From the NCBI GenBank assembly GCA_002390455.1, contig DGPN01000023.1, forward strand, positions 1-64,000: a stretch of DNA of 64,000 nucleotides. Reading direction: 5' to 3'. The translations under genes and the position numbers were made by a program. The notes under the pieces are model-generated. The model did no database searches and was not told the DNA's origin. It was given only the letters and a program-made list of their open reading frames with translations. This document shows, one piece after another, positions 25,809-34,091 of this stretch. This DNA comes from Flavobacteriaceae bacterium UBA4439. Its GTDB lineage: Bacteria; Bacteroidota; Bacteroidia; Flavobacteriales; Flavobacteriaceae. Within the stretch, counting starts at the first letter, position 1. Every line of letters starts with the position of its first letter.

Positions 25809-26771
25809 TTAATTCCAATACATTTTTTGTTCTTCAGGGGTTGGAGTTTTCATTGGTCTTACGACTCTAAAACCCACAAATGGGGCATCGGTGTGCCACC
25901 ATAAGCTTTTTGGGATTTGAGGATCTCTTTTCTTCCATTTTTTGGAGGAAGGTCTTCGTGTTGCACTCCTCAACCTACTCGACTGATCTGACCAAGCTCC
26001 GCCTCTTACAACTCGAGGATAAGTTTTGGTTGGTTTTTGTAGGGGATTGCTAACGGTTTTCCTTTTTCTTTGTTTATATAGGGTTGGAACATACTGATCC
26101 AACGTCCATTCCGAAACATTGCCATGCATATCATACAGACCCCATGGGTTGGGTTTTTTTTGACCCACCTGATGATAGGCACCTCCACTATTTCCCTCGT
26201 GCCAAGCGTAAATATCTAAATCTGAGGGATCATCTCCAAATGAATAGGCAGTTTTTGTTCCCGCCCGGCATGCATATTCCCATTCTGCCTCGGTAGGCAG
26301 ACGGTAGAAATTACCAGTCATGGCAGATAGCCATTCACAAAATTTGACCGCCGCCAGTTGTGTCATACAGATGGCCGGATATCCCTCTATTCCCATCCCA
26401 AAACTCATTTCAGTGTAGGGTTGGGTAGCACCAGAAACGGCGTCAACGTCAATATTCACCTCCTTGCCCTTGGCCTGTTGGGGCCTTTTGCTGTCAATAT
26501 CACGGGCGACAAAAAGTTCGTATAGATCCCAAGTGATTTCAAATTTCCCCATCCAAAAAGGATCTATTTCCACCTGGTGTTGTGGTCCTTCGTCCCCAAA
26601 GTGACCCTGTTCAGACTTTGGACTTCCCATAGTAAATGTCCCCCCAGGAATGAATGCCATTTCAACTTTTTCATCGGTTCCCGGCACGGACTCAATATAC
26701 TCCTTCTCATTTTCGCCAAAAGCAATTAAAAAAGAGGCAGACAAGATGATTTTGATGAAGTTTTTGGTCAT
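25809..26771 (-). CDS. SUMF1/FGE-fold protein lacking the formylglycine active-site cysteines
   Basis: This 320-residue protein has the formylglycine-generating-enzyme fold: FIPGGTFTMGS near residue 40, LPTEAEWEYACRAG near 160, NPWGLYDMHGNVSEW near 210, and RVVRGGAWSD near 255. The region that in true FGE carries two catalytic cysteines reads SATRRPSSKKW, without cysteine. It is therefore unlikely to activate the sulfatase encoded two genes upstream. The N-terminal signal ends LIAFGENE, where one base change from LIACGENE would restore a lipobox. The gene is fourth in the six-gene operon. A structural or sugar-binding role is possible. Confidence 0.82.
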   Translation of the reverse strand: MTKNFIKIILSASFLIAFGENEKEYIESVPGTDEKVEMAFIPGGTFTMGSPKSEQGHFGDEGPQHQVEIDPFWMGKFEITWDLYELFVARDIDSKRPQQAKGKEVNIDVDAVSGATQPYTEMSFGMGIEGYPAICMTQLAAVKFCEWLSAMTGNFYRLPTEAEWEYACRAGTKTAYSFGDDPSDLDIYAWHEGNSGGAYHQVGQKKPNPWGLYDMHGNVSEWTLDQYVPTLYKQRKRKTVSNPLQKPTKTYPRVVRGGAWSDQSSRLRSATRRPSSKKWKKRDPQIPKSLWWHTDAPFVGFRVVRPMKTPTPEEQKMYWN

Positions 26772-26780
26772 TTATAAAAA

Positions 26781-27575
26781 TTAGAAATTAATTCTTTTTA
26801 AAAGTAAAGGAATTCCAACTTCAACGATCTCATGTCCATAGCCACCAATTTCTATTAATTCGTTTGGGATGTGGTCGTTGAGTTTTAACATTCTTCTTAA
26901 ATATGCATTTTCCTCATACATACCAAAGAATTCTTTTTCACGATCGCCCGTAATCAATGTTATCGGTGGAGCATCTCCCCTAGCATGATATACAGGAGCA
27001 TAGTGATCGATAAGGGCTTGGGTAATCTCCATACCGTATTCTTTTCGGATGGTATGATTGGTAAAGGTGGTGGCCGATAGTGTAATGACCCCTTTGATTT
27101 GGTTGGCTTCAATGCTGTGTTTTTTGAGCCATTTTTGATCCAAAGTCACCATCAATGACAAATAACCTCCTGAGGAAAATCCACATACATATATTTGCGA
27201 ACTGTCTCCTCCGTATTGATCAATGTTTTTAAATACCCACGCTACCGCAGCTGCGGCATCTTCAATGTATTTTGGAGCATTTACCTTGGGGTGCAAGCGA
27301 TAGTTTACGGCCACCACTGCCAACCCTTTTTCCTTTAATTGCTCTGGAATTGCTTTTGATCCGCTTTTGAGTCCACCGCCGTGGAACCATATTACGGTAG
27401 GAAAATTCTTACTATTAGTCGGATAATACAAATCTAACTTACACCGCTCCTTTTGATAAGCTCCATCCACTGGATTTTCGTAATAGGGTAAATCCGATAA
27501 GGTTTTGTAGGGCGTCAACTGTGCAAAACTGACACCAAAAAACATCATAAAAATGAGCTGAAATATTTTTCTCAT
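26781..27575 (-). CDS. Secreted alpha/beta hydrolase (esterase, BD-FAE-like)
   Basis: This is a 264-residue serine esterase. ATG 27575 is preferred because it lies four bases after the sulfatase stop and opens a clean signal peptide (MRKIFQLIFMMFFGVSFAQ). The oxyanion motif is FHGGGLKSG, the nucleophile Ser is in CGFSSGGY, and a late His is in GGYGHEI. Close homologues are feruloyl or acetyl esterases of polysaccharide utilisation loci. Within this operon it could remove acyl groups from the same substrate that the sulfatase desulfates. Confidence 0.85.
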   Translation of the reverse strand: MRKIFQLIFMMFFGVSFAQLTPYKTLSDLPYYENPVDGAYQKERCKLDLYYPTNSKNFPTVIWFHGGGLKSGSKAIPEQLKEKGLAVVAVNYRLHPKVNAPKYIEDAAAAVAWVFKNIDQYGGDSSQIYVCGFSSGGYLSLMVTLDQKWLKKHSIEANQIKGVITLSATTFTNHTIRKEYGMEITQALIDHYAPVYHARGDAPPITLITGDREKEFFGMYEENAYLRRMLKLNDHIPNELIEIGGYGHEIVEVGIPLLLKRINF

Positions 27576-27579
27576 AGCC

Positions 27580-29001
27580 TTAAATATTATTTTTAAATGG
27601 GGATTGAGCACCCATTTCTTTGACCCAATCGCTTAATAATTTTTTTAATTCCTCTAACTTCTCACCTTCCTTATCAACCAAGTCGAATTTTTCTTCGGGA
27701 TCTTGTTCAATCTGATAGAGTTCATAACGATCTTCTTCAAAGAAATATACCACTTTCCAAGGACCTTTTCGCAAAGCCCTACCAGGGGTCCAACCACTGC
27801 CGTGATAGTGGGGGAAGTCCCAAACCATCAGCGAATGAGTAATGTCAATTTTATCTTCCAAAAGAGGCTTTAGACTGATCCCATCACGATGTTGATCTGG
27901 CTTCATAGGCAGATTAGTGTAATCCAATATCGTGGGATAAAAATCCATACTAACGGCAGGAAGATCGACAACCTTAGCGATCTTATTTTGTGGGGGTTTG
28001 ATAATCAGCGGTACCCTGATGCCTCCTTCATAGACCCAACCTTTTCCGGCTCTTAGCGGTAAAACACTGGTAGGAGCGGTACGGTTCTTTTTCTCAAGAG
28101 TGGTCAATCCGCCATTGTCTGAGGTAAAAATGATTAGGGTATTGTCCAACAACTTTTGAGTTTGCAATTCATCGATCAATCTGCCCACATTTTGATCCAA
28201 GGCATAGACCATAGAGGCGTAGTCTGCATTGTATTGATTTTGTACCGTATAACCCCCTTGATCTTTAATTTTGAGTGCCAAAGTGTCTTTTAAAGTTTTC
28301 TTCTTGGCTTGGAACTTTGACAAATGATCTCGATGGGCTTGAATGGGGGTATGAACAGTATAGTAGGAGAGATATAGCAGAAAGGGATTGTCTTTATTTT
28401 CGGAAATGAAGCTGAGTGACTCCTCGGTGAGTCGATCGGTCAACTGCTCTCCCTGTGGTCCATCCTCCAATCTTGGATTTTTGTAGGGAGAATAATATCC
28501 CCCTGGGGGTGAACCCTTGTGATGTCCTCCTTTGTTGATTTCAAACCCTTGATTTTCGGGGAAAAAACCTTCATCTCCCAAGTGCCATTTTCCGGCAAAA
28601 AATGTTTTATAACCCTGTTGTTGCAGTGCCTCTGCAATGGTAATTTCTTCTAGGGGTAGGGCATGTAAATCTGATGGGCCGAGCAATTTACGGTTTTGGG
28701 GGTTTTGACCGGGAATCCAATCAGTGATATTTAATCGGGTAGGGTGTTTGCCCGTCATAATAGCCGCTCTAGTAGGAGAGCAAACAGGATGAGCGGAATA
28801 GGCCTGAGAAAAACGAAAACCCATATTGGCCAAACGGTCAATGTTAGGCGTTTCGTAAAAGGAGCTTCCATAACAACTGAGATCTTTCCACCCCAAATCG
28901 TCTACCAAAATAAAAAGGATATTGGGACGGTTGACTGGGTTTTCTGAAACTTCCGAACAGGCGAAGCAGAATACTAATAAAAGCAAATAAAGTTTTTTCA
29001 T
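27580..29001 (-). CDS. S1-family sulfatase lipoprotein
   Basis: This is a 473-residue sulfatase with lipobox Cys15 (VFCFAC). The signature is VCSPTRAAIMTGK with Cys74 as the formylglycine precursor. Metal site residues are in LVDDLGWKD and FTSDNGG, with FAGKWHLGDEG. The C-terminal region has YELYQIEQDPEEKFDL. Sequence features resemble the S1_16-type group, but I cannot assign a subfamily firmly. It is second in the six-gene operon, seven bases after the phosphatase-like gene and four before the esterase, so polar co-expression is likely. Confidence 0.9.
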   Translation of the reverse strand: MKKLYLLLLVFCFACSEVSENPVNRPNILFILVDDLGWKDLSCYGSSFYETPNIDRLANMGFRFSQAYSAHPVCSPTRAAIMTGKHPTRLNITDWIPGQNPQNRKLLGPSDLHALPLEEITIAEALQQQGYKTFFAGKWHLGDEGFFPENQGFEINKGGHHKGSPPGGYYSPYKNPRLEDGPQGEQLTDRLTEESLSFISENKDNPFLLYLSYYTVHTPIQAHRDHLSKFQAKKKTLKDTLALKIKDQGGYTVQNQYNADYASMVYALDQNVGRLIDELQTQKLLDNTLIIFTSDNGGLTTLEKKNRTAPTSVLPLRAGKGWVYEGGIRVPLIIKPPQNKIAKVVDLPAVSMDFYPTILDYTNLPMKPDQHRDGISLKPLLEDKIDITHSLMVWDFPHYHGSGWTPGRALRKGPWKVVYFFEEDRYELYQIEQDPEEKFDLVDKEGEKLEELKKLLSDWVKEMGAQSPFKNNI

Positions 29002-29008
29002 AAAAATC

Positions 29009-30622
29009 TTAAAGCTTCACCGTTATAGGCCATCCTATAAATTGTTTAGCGTCGGGCTTAGAAACATCCTCACCCCTAGGCCAACACTCGAAAGTAACTT
29101 CCTTATTTTCAAGGTTAAATCGAATAAAGCCAAAACCTGATCCACTAGATTCAGAATCTGGGTTGGCATAGGCATGCATAGTAATTTTATTTTTGAAACC
29201 GTCGAGATAGCGTCCCGTCCAAGGAAGGAGATCGTTGTTGTTTTCGCCAGGCATTTCGTCTTCGGGCCACCACCATCTACTGTAATAATTGTTGACAATA
29301 GCAGGAACTACAAAGGCCCATGGGCCATCTTCATAATCGTTGATACCATGACGAATTACGGTGGGTAGGTGTTGGTCACCAGCGATGTGAACTGCACCGG
29401 CTTTTTGGATCAGGCTGAGAGCCTTGTCTCTTCCATGTTGGGGCCATCCGTTGGAATCCAAATCGGCATGAAGGCGATTACTTGCCTTACCGTGTAAATG
29501 GGCTCCTCCACAAAATCCTGTTGCGGACAGCACAGCTTTCATTCCAGCGTTTTTGTTATTCCCCCATTCTTCCAAAAATTGATGCTGTAAATCTCCTAAC
29601 AATATCAATTCAGGTAAATTTATGCTCTCTGGGTCATAGTTGGGGTCATTGATATGATCAGCTCTTGGACCTTGTTTGGGAATTTTGCCATTGGGCCCGG
29701 ATTTGAACTTTCGATCCTCTATAATAGCGAAGTCCACTCCACCGATCTTTAAACTCGTAAAATAGGCTTTAATTCCTTGTTCCAAGGGAGCTTGGTGAAA
29801 GGCGTCAGGCAAATGAGCAGTTTGTGCTCTTTCAACCATTTTGACGTATTCATGGTGAAAATAATAGCCACCATCATTTCCGTCTTTTCGCATAGATTTT
29901 TTTCCACTTTCACCCCAAAGGTTCCCCTGACCAATGTCATGATCGTCTGGAATGGTCACACAGGGACGATTTCTAAAAACTTCTCTGAATTGCAGGCCAA
30001 ACTTTAACCAAGCAGCCGTATGTTCCTTGTGGTCGTAGGATTGGTCTCCTGCAAAAAATACAAAGTCAGGATCAAGTGCATTAATGTTTTTTACGAATTC
30101 TTCTCTGTCCCCTCTGTCATGATTACTGTTACAAGACAGCGCTGCCATGCTGATTTGATTCTGGTCTATAGGATCCCTTCTGATGGTTCCTTCAAATTGG
30201 GCATTTTTACCGTGCAACAATCGGTATTTTATGGACTGGTTCATGTCCCAATCTTCGACTCTAAACAAGACTGACCATCCAATTTCGTTCACCTCTTGGG
30301 ATTGAACCTCCTCCCATTGGTTGTTTTTATAAAGTTCCAGTCTGACGGTTCGGCTCTCCTCTGGATAAAGAGGGAAAAGCTGAGCAGAGAGCTTTAGAGT
30401 ATTGTTTGAAGTGGTATAAATCCCAAAAGCGACAACCTGATCTCTGTCCACCTTCATGTCAATGATCTTGGTGGTTTTTCTATTCCACCAATCATTGGTC
30501 GAAAGAGTATCCAAGGCTGTAAATGGAGCTTCTACATATTTATGAGATTGGGATTCGCAAGCTCCAATCAACATAACAAGGAATACTAAAAGAAGCATAA
30601 TTTCCTTTCTAATATAAATCAT
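29009..30622 (-). CDS. PhoD-like metallophosphatase lipoprotein
   Basis: This is a 537-residue lipoprotein with lipobox Cys22 (VMLIGAC). It belongs to the alkaline phosphatase D group of calcineurin-fold enzymes. Metal-ligand motifs are SCNSNHDRG, FFAGDQSYDH, IPDDHDIGQG and IAGDQHLP, with an N-terminal immunoglobulin-like part (about 60-150). It would hydrolyse phosphomono- or diesters outside the cytoplasm. As first gene of an operon with a sulfatase and sugar-modifying enzymes it may act on an organic phosphate or a decorated glycan. Confidence 0.85.
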   Translation of the reverse strand: MIYIRKEIMLLLVFLVMLIGACESQSHKYVEAPFTALDTLSTNDWWNRKTTKIIDMKVDRDQVVAFGIYTTSNNTLKLSAQLFPLYPEESRTVRLELYKNNQWEEVQSQEVNEIGWSVLFRVEDWDMNQSIKYRLLHGKNAQFEGTIRRDPIDQNQISMAALSCNSNHDRGDREEFVKNINALDPDFVFFAGDQSYDHKEHTAAWLKFGLQFREVFRNRPCVTIPDDHDIGQGNLWGESGKKSMRKDGNDGGYYFHHEYVKMVERAQTAHLPDAFHQAPLEQGIKAYFTSLKIGGVDFAIIEDRKFKSGPNGKIPKQGPRADHINDPNYDPESINLPELILLGDLQHQFLEEWGNNKNAGMKAVLSATGFCGGAHLHGKASNRLHADLDSNGWPQHGRDKALSLIQKAGAVHIAGDQHLPTVIRHGINDYEDGPWAFVVPAIVNNYYSRWWWPEDEMPGENNNDLLPWTGRYLDGFKNKITMHAYANPDSESSGSGFGFIRFNLENKEVTFECWPRGEDVSKPDAKQFIGWPITVKL

Positions 30623-30661
30623 AATAAGATTTTGACTAAAGATAATAAACTAGCTGGAAAT

Positions 30662-31501
30662 TCAAAGTGCAAAAAAATAACCCGCTGAAAAAGAAACGTA
30701 GCCCGATGTGCTCAAGTCACTCTCACTGGTCAAAGCCTTGGGGAAGTTGATGTTATAAGACAATTGAAAATCCCAATTTCCAGTGTCCAATCCTAGGGGA
30801 AAACTCCATTGGGTATTGATCAAATCGAATACATCTCTTTCAACGGTTTGTGTATTGAAAAAACCGGAAGCGATTTGCTCACTTACCGTTTGTTGGCTCA
30901 TCAATAAACTCAACTGAGGTTTGAGCGATATTTCCAATTTATCATTATCGAGTATGGAAATCTCATAACTACCCCCAGTAGAAATGTAAAAAGAAGTGGA
31001 TCCTCCAAAGAGATAGCCGAAAGTACCCCGCAGCCTCAAACGGTTTTTGTGGAAGGCAAAAGCAGTAGAAATTCTGTTGGGGTTCAGTTCGGCGGCGGTG
31101 TCAGAAAAAAAGACGCGGCTGTAGATTCCCGTCAAACTCAACTGCTGCTTTCGATCAATAAAAAGAGAATATCCACTACTAATGGAAACAAAATCCCACT
31201 TTGGGTTGAGTTCACTAAAATAGGCGGAACTCAGGCTGAGAAAAAAATTTTGTCCCCTCATATAACTAATACTGGGAGTGAAACCAAATTGGTTCACATC
31301 GAAATCTCGACCAGCAAAAAAAACGCTTTCATCAAAGGAAAAAGAAGTGTACAAAAAATTTGCTTTAGAAAAGTCCACCATGAGGCTGTCGGTCGAAAAC
31401 AATTCATCCATTAGGCTGTCCAATATAGCATCCTCTTCATCTGTTTGTGAAAAACAGTAACAGTGTACTAAAAAAAAGCCAAGAAAAAAGAATTTTTTCA
31501 T
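30662..31501 (-). CDS. Outer-membrane beta-barrel protein
   Basis: This is a 279-residue protein with an N-terminal signal peptide (MKKFFFLGFFLVHCYCFSQ). An acidic linker follows, then alternating amphipathic strands rich in aromatic residues, ending in SAGYFFAL, close to the terminal aromatic signature of outer-membrane barrels. It has no named family. It is the last gene of the ECF sigma operon, 53 nt after the Lys-rich protein gene, and may be part of the envelope response under that sigma factor. Confidence 0.7.
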   Translation of the reverse strand: MKKFFFLGFFLVHCYCFSQTDEEDAILDSLMDELFSTDSLMVDFSKANFLYTSFSFDESVFFAGRDFDVNQFGFTPSISYMRGQNFFLSLSSAYFSELNPKWDFVSISSGYSLFIDRKQQLSLTGIYSRVFFSDTAAELNPNRISTAFAFHKNRLRLRGTFGYLFGGSTSFYISTGGSYEISILDNDKLEISLKPQLSLLMSQQTVSEQIASGFFNTQTVERDVFDLINTQWSFPLGLDTGNWDFQLSYNINFPKALTSESDLSTSGYVSFSAGYFFAL

Positions 31502-31554
31502 TGACTAAATATAATAATAAGGATAAAACTAAAGATTAAACAATAGCTTTAAAC

Positions 31555-32049
31555 CTATTTTTTGGGTTTGAGTATTTTGCTGCGTTGCTTGATATCTTGC
31601 TTCTTTTCCTTTAGCTTTTCCCTTCGCCCATCGAAACCAGATTTATAGTCTTTGATTTTTTCTCTTCGCTCTTTGATGAGATGTTTGCGGTTTATGAGGG
31701 CTGATTTTTGTTTTTCGGTCAGAGACTTGGAAAAGGCATCTTTGAGTTTTTTCACTGACTCGCGATTTCCTTTAAGGGCCTCTTTTTGATTAACGGTAAG
31801 TGTTTTCATCAATGCCTGCTGTCTTTCTTTCATGGAAAGAGAGTTGTCCTTAAGCAGACTTTTTTGTTCCTCAGAAAGTGAATTTCTAAAGGCTTCTCTA
31901 TTTTTTTTGACCAACTCCTTTTGGGACTCAATCATTTCTAACTGGTTGGGTGTATAAAGCGGTGGAGCTAATTGGTCTTGAGCCATCAAACCTCCAAAGC
32001 CCACTGTGCTCAAAAATAATACCAGAAAAGTGCTAATCCTTTTTTTCAT
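31555..32049 (-). CDS. Exported Lys-rich helical protein (Spy/DUF3106-like)
   Basis: This is a 164-residue exported protein with signal peptide MKKRISTFLVLFLSTVGFGGLMAQ. The mature part is a run of imperfect 20-25 residue helical units, each with a pattern such as LSEEQKSLLKD, LTVNQKEALKG and LTEKQKSALIN, ending in a very basic tail (KKQDIKQRSKILKPKK). The LTxxQ repeats resemble the LTpeQ motifs of Spy/CpxP chaperones. A periplasmic stress sensor or chaperone is plausible. It starts 2 nt after the anti-sigma stop. Confidence 0.65.
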   Translation of the reverse strand: MKKRISTFLVLFLSTVGFGGLMAQDQLAPPLYTPNQLEMIESQKELVKKNREAFRNSLSEEQKSLLKDNSLSMKERQQALMKTLTVNQKEALKGNRESVKKLKDAFSKSLTEKQKSALINRKHLIKERREKIKDYKSGFDGRREKLKEKKQDIKQRSKILKPKK

Positions 32050-32051
32050 TT

Positions 32052-32444
32052 TTAATTGACTGAACTCAAAACATATTGTTCTTCAAACCATTCATCAAAT
32101 TCGTTGTCCTCTACGAATAGGGATTCGATCATGGTTTGATCCGCCAGTAAATCTAGTTCGGTATCGGGGGTAATTTCTAATAAATTGGCTTCTTCCAGTA
32201 CGTTATTTTGGGAGCTGAAATAAAAGGCAGAAACCAACAAAATGGCAAAGGAAGCTGCAATCCCATACTGCCAGTAGAGCTGAAAAACAGAAGGCTCTTT
32301 GGAGGAGGCAATGGCATCCTCTTTAACTAAAGACTCAAACTTTTCAGACCAAATCAAATCCTTGTCTTTCTCCAATGGTATTTCTACCTTAGAAAGAAGG
32401 TCATTGATCTCTTGATCCGAAAACTGTTTTTTATCACTCATCAC
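32052..32444 (-). CDS. Probable anti-sigma factor (single membrane helix)
   Basis: This 130-residue protein overlaps the sigma gene by ATGA, typical of sigma/anti-sigma pairs. The N-terminal cytosolic part is charged (FSDQEINDLLSKVEIPLEKD), a single membrane helix (IAASFAILLVSAFYF) is near residues 70-86, and the C-terminal periplasmic part is acidic (DEWFEEQYVLSSVN). It has no zinc-binding anti-sigma motif. I infer that it restrains the adjacent sigma factor. Confidence 0.65.
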   Translation of the reverse strand: MMSDKKQFSDQEINDLLSKVEIPLEKDKDLIWSEKFESLVKEDAIASSKEPSVFQLYWQYGIAASFAILLVSAFYFSSQNNVLEEANLLEITPDTELDLLADQTMIESLFVEDNEFDEWFEEQYVLSSVN

Positions 32445-32944
32445 TGATTGAGATTTTGTTTTAAGGTTTCCAAAGCCAATCTAATGCGCTTTTCAATCGC
32501 TTTCTGCGACAAATTTAATATTTCTGCAATTTCTTTGTGAGTAAGTCCTTGCATTTTATTCATCATCAAGGTTGTTTTTTGCTTCTCAGGCAATTGATTG
32601 AGTGCTTTTTCAAATCGTTGTTTTTTATCTGAAAGGTCATCGTCTGTATTCGGTTCCAGCATTAATCTTATGTCTATACTGTCGGTGTATTCTTTTTCTA
32701 CTTTTTTCTTTCGGGTGTGACTGATAAACTCATCTGTGGCCATTTTGAAAAGAAGGCTTTTGATATTGCCCGAACCAATTTCAATTTTTTTGGTCCAAAC
32801 CTTCATGAAAACATCTTGAGCAATGTCTCCCGATAAGTCCTGATCCCTAGAACGAAAAGTAAGGTATCTTCTAAGGTCATCGAAGTGCAAATCATAAATC
32901 ATTTTAAAATCTTTGGCCGTCAACTGTTTACTCCTTAAATCCAA
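32441..32944 (-). CDS. ECF RNA polymerase sigma factor
   Basis: This is a 167-residue group 4 sigma factor. Region 2 reads FDDLRRYLTFRSRD, DIAQDVFMKVWTK and KSLLFKMATDEFISHTRKK in order. Region 4 is a helix-turn-helix, LPEKQKTTLMMNKMQGLTHKEIAEILNLSQKAIEKRI in segments (about 115-155). It overlaps the anti-sigma gene by four bases and follows a lipoprotein gene by 57 nt. The 43-bp element upstream of that lipoprotein gene could be its own target promoter, which would make the operon autoregulated. Confidence 0.9.
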   Translation of the reverse strand: MDLRSKQLTAKDFKMIYDLHFDDLRRYLTFRSRDQDLSGDIAQDVFMKVWTKKIEIGSGNIKSLLFKMATDEFISHTRKKKVEKEYTDSIDIRLMLEPNTDDDLSDKKQRFEKALNQLPEKQKTTLMMNKMQGLTHKEIAEILNLSQKAIEKRIRLALETLKQNLNQ

Positions 32945-33001
32945 TCCCTAAGATAAGTTTTATCGTAGGAATTGGACAGGAAAATAAACAGGAAGTTTTA
33001 A

Positions 33002-33925
33002 TTAAATCTTTTTTCTTTTCTTTTTCAATATGTTTTTAAAGCGATCTCCTCTTTTCAAATCTTTTAAATCGACCGTTTCTACTTCACCATCTTTGGTTAC
33101 CTCCACTAGGGTATCACAGGTGCCATCGCCAAAATCGGTGGTAATGGTCTGATCGCCATCAATACTTACTTTGACCCCCTCTACGGGAATTTTTCCTCTT
33201 TTTCTAAATCCAAGGTCATCACAATTATATACAAATTTGATGGGTGTAGTGATTTCCATAGAAAAGTTGACCCCCTCTGTACTGACTGCGGATTTGCTGC
33301 CCGTTAGCGAGCTGTATTGCTTTTCACTATTTTCCACGTGAGTATAGCGGGTCATTTCAGAATTTTTGGTTTCGAAAGTACCATCCTCGTAGATCATTTT
33401 TCCATCGCTCATGGTCGTTCGCATGGTTTTGCTTCCGCTCTCATCTATGGAAATGATTTCGGTTCTGCGGGTTCCCTCAATTTTAACCCCGTTGAGATAG
33501 AAGTCATTATAAGTAACTTGTCTAAAACTACCTGCCTCTCCTTGGGTTTCTGAATAGGTAACAATCATAGTTCCACTGCGAACCTGGCCACGCTTTCCCT
33601 CACAATCCTCTGAGAAAGTGATGGTTTTGGTGTTGTTCTCTTCGTCCTCCACTACAGTAGCACAATCTCCGTATTTGTCTCCCTTAAACCTTTTAGGTCC
33701 TTTGTCTGCAGCGGTATCCGCAGATCGAGCACTCGTAGTACTGGAGATTAAGTTCATACTTTCCGATACCAAATCATCTATGTCTTCTTCAAAGGCAATA
33801 GAATTGATGGTTTCCATAACAGTAGTGGTACTTAAGTTTTCTGAAAAACCACTTACTCCATCTTCGGAGCAAGAAGTGATTAAGCCAAAACTCAATGCGA
33901 TTAGAGTAAATTTTTTCATTTTCAT
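33002..33925 (-). CDS. Uncharacterised lipoprotein, first gene of the ECF sigma operon
   Basis: This is a 307-residue lipoprotein with lipobox Cys19 (GLITSC) followed by SEDG. The mature protein is Thr/Ser/Gly-rich with many predicted beta strands (GTMIVTYSETQG, SKTMRTTMSDG) and a paired-cysteine pattern (GDCATV, SEDCEGK, NCDDLG, DGTCDTL). The C-terminus is very basic (DRFKNILKKKRKKI). I do not recognise a family. Basic C-terminal tails also occur on the 31.6-32 kb protein of the same operon. The 43-bp shared element begins 18 nt upstream of its start. Confidence 0.7.
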   Translation of the reverse strand: MKMKKFTLIALSFGLITSCSEDGVSGFSENLSTTTVMETINSIAFEEDIDDLVSESMNLISSTTSARSADTAADKGPKRFKGDKYGDCATVVEDEENNTKTITFSEDCEGKRGQVRSGTMIVTYSETQGEAGSFRQVTYNDFYLNGVKIEGTRRTEIISIDESGSKTMRTTMSDGKMIYEDGTFETKNSEMTRYTHVENSEKQYSSLTGSKSAVSTEGVNFSMEITTPIKFVYNCDDLGFRKRGKIPVEGVKVSIDGDQTITTDFGDGTCDTLVEVTKDGEVETVDLKDLKRGDRFKNILKKKRKKI

Positions 33926-33943
33926 AACAATTTATTTTTTTTG

Positions 33944-33986
33944 ATTACACCCATAACCCGAATGGGAATTTAGATACCCTACTTTT
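33944..33986 (-). promoter_or_regulatory. 43-bp shared upstream element, copy 1 (candidate ECF promoter)
   Basis: On the minus strand AAAAGTAGGGTAT is followed after 11 bases by TTCGGGTTATGGGTGTAAT, ending 18 nt before the lipoprotein ATG. Copy 2 at 39.5 kb has an identical first block, the same 11-base spacing, and 16 of 19 matches in the second block. Two blocks at roughly -35/-10 spacing upstream of the first gene of an ECF sigma operon suggest an autoregulatory promoter. Confidence 0.6.
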
Positions 33987-34068
33987 TTTTAAATAAAATT
34001 TTAATCAGCTTAAAAATCTTATTTTTTTTGGGATGGGAAATCCTAAGAAAGAAATGGCTTCTAAGTAT

Positions 34069-34076
34069 TATATTTG
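34069..34076 (+). promoter_or_regulatory. -7 box TATATTTG for the LtaS-like gene
   Basis: TATATTTG matches the Bacteroidota -7 consensus TAnnTTTG and lies 15 nt before ATG 34092. No clear -33 TTTG is seen. Confidence 0.45.
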
Positions 34077-34091
34077 CATTTTATTTAGATT

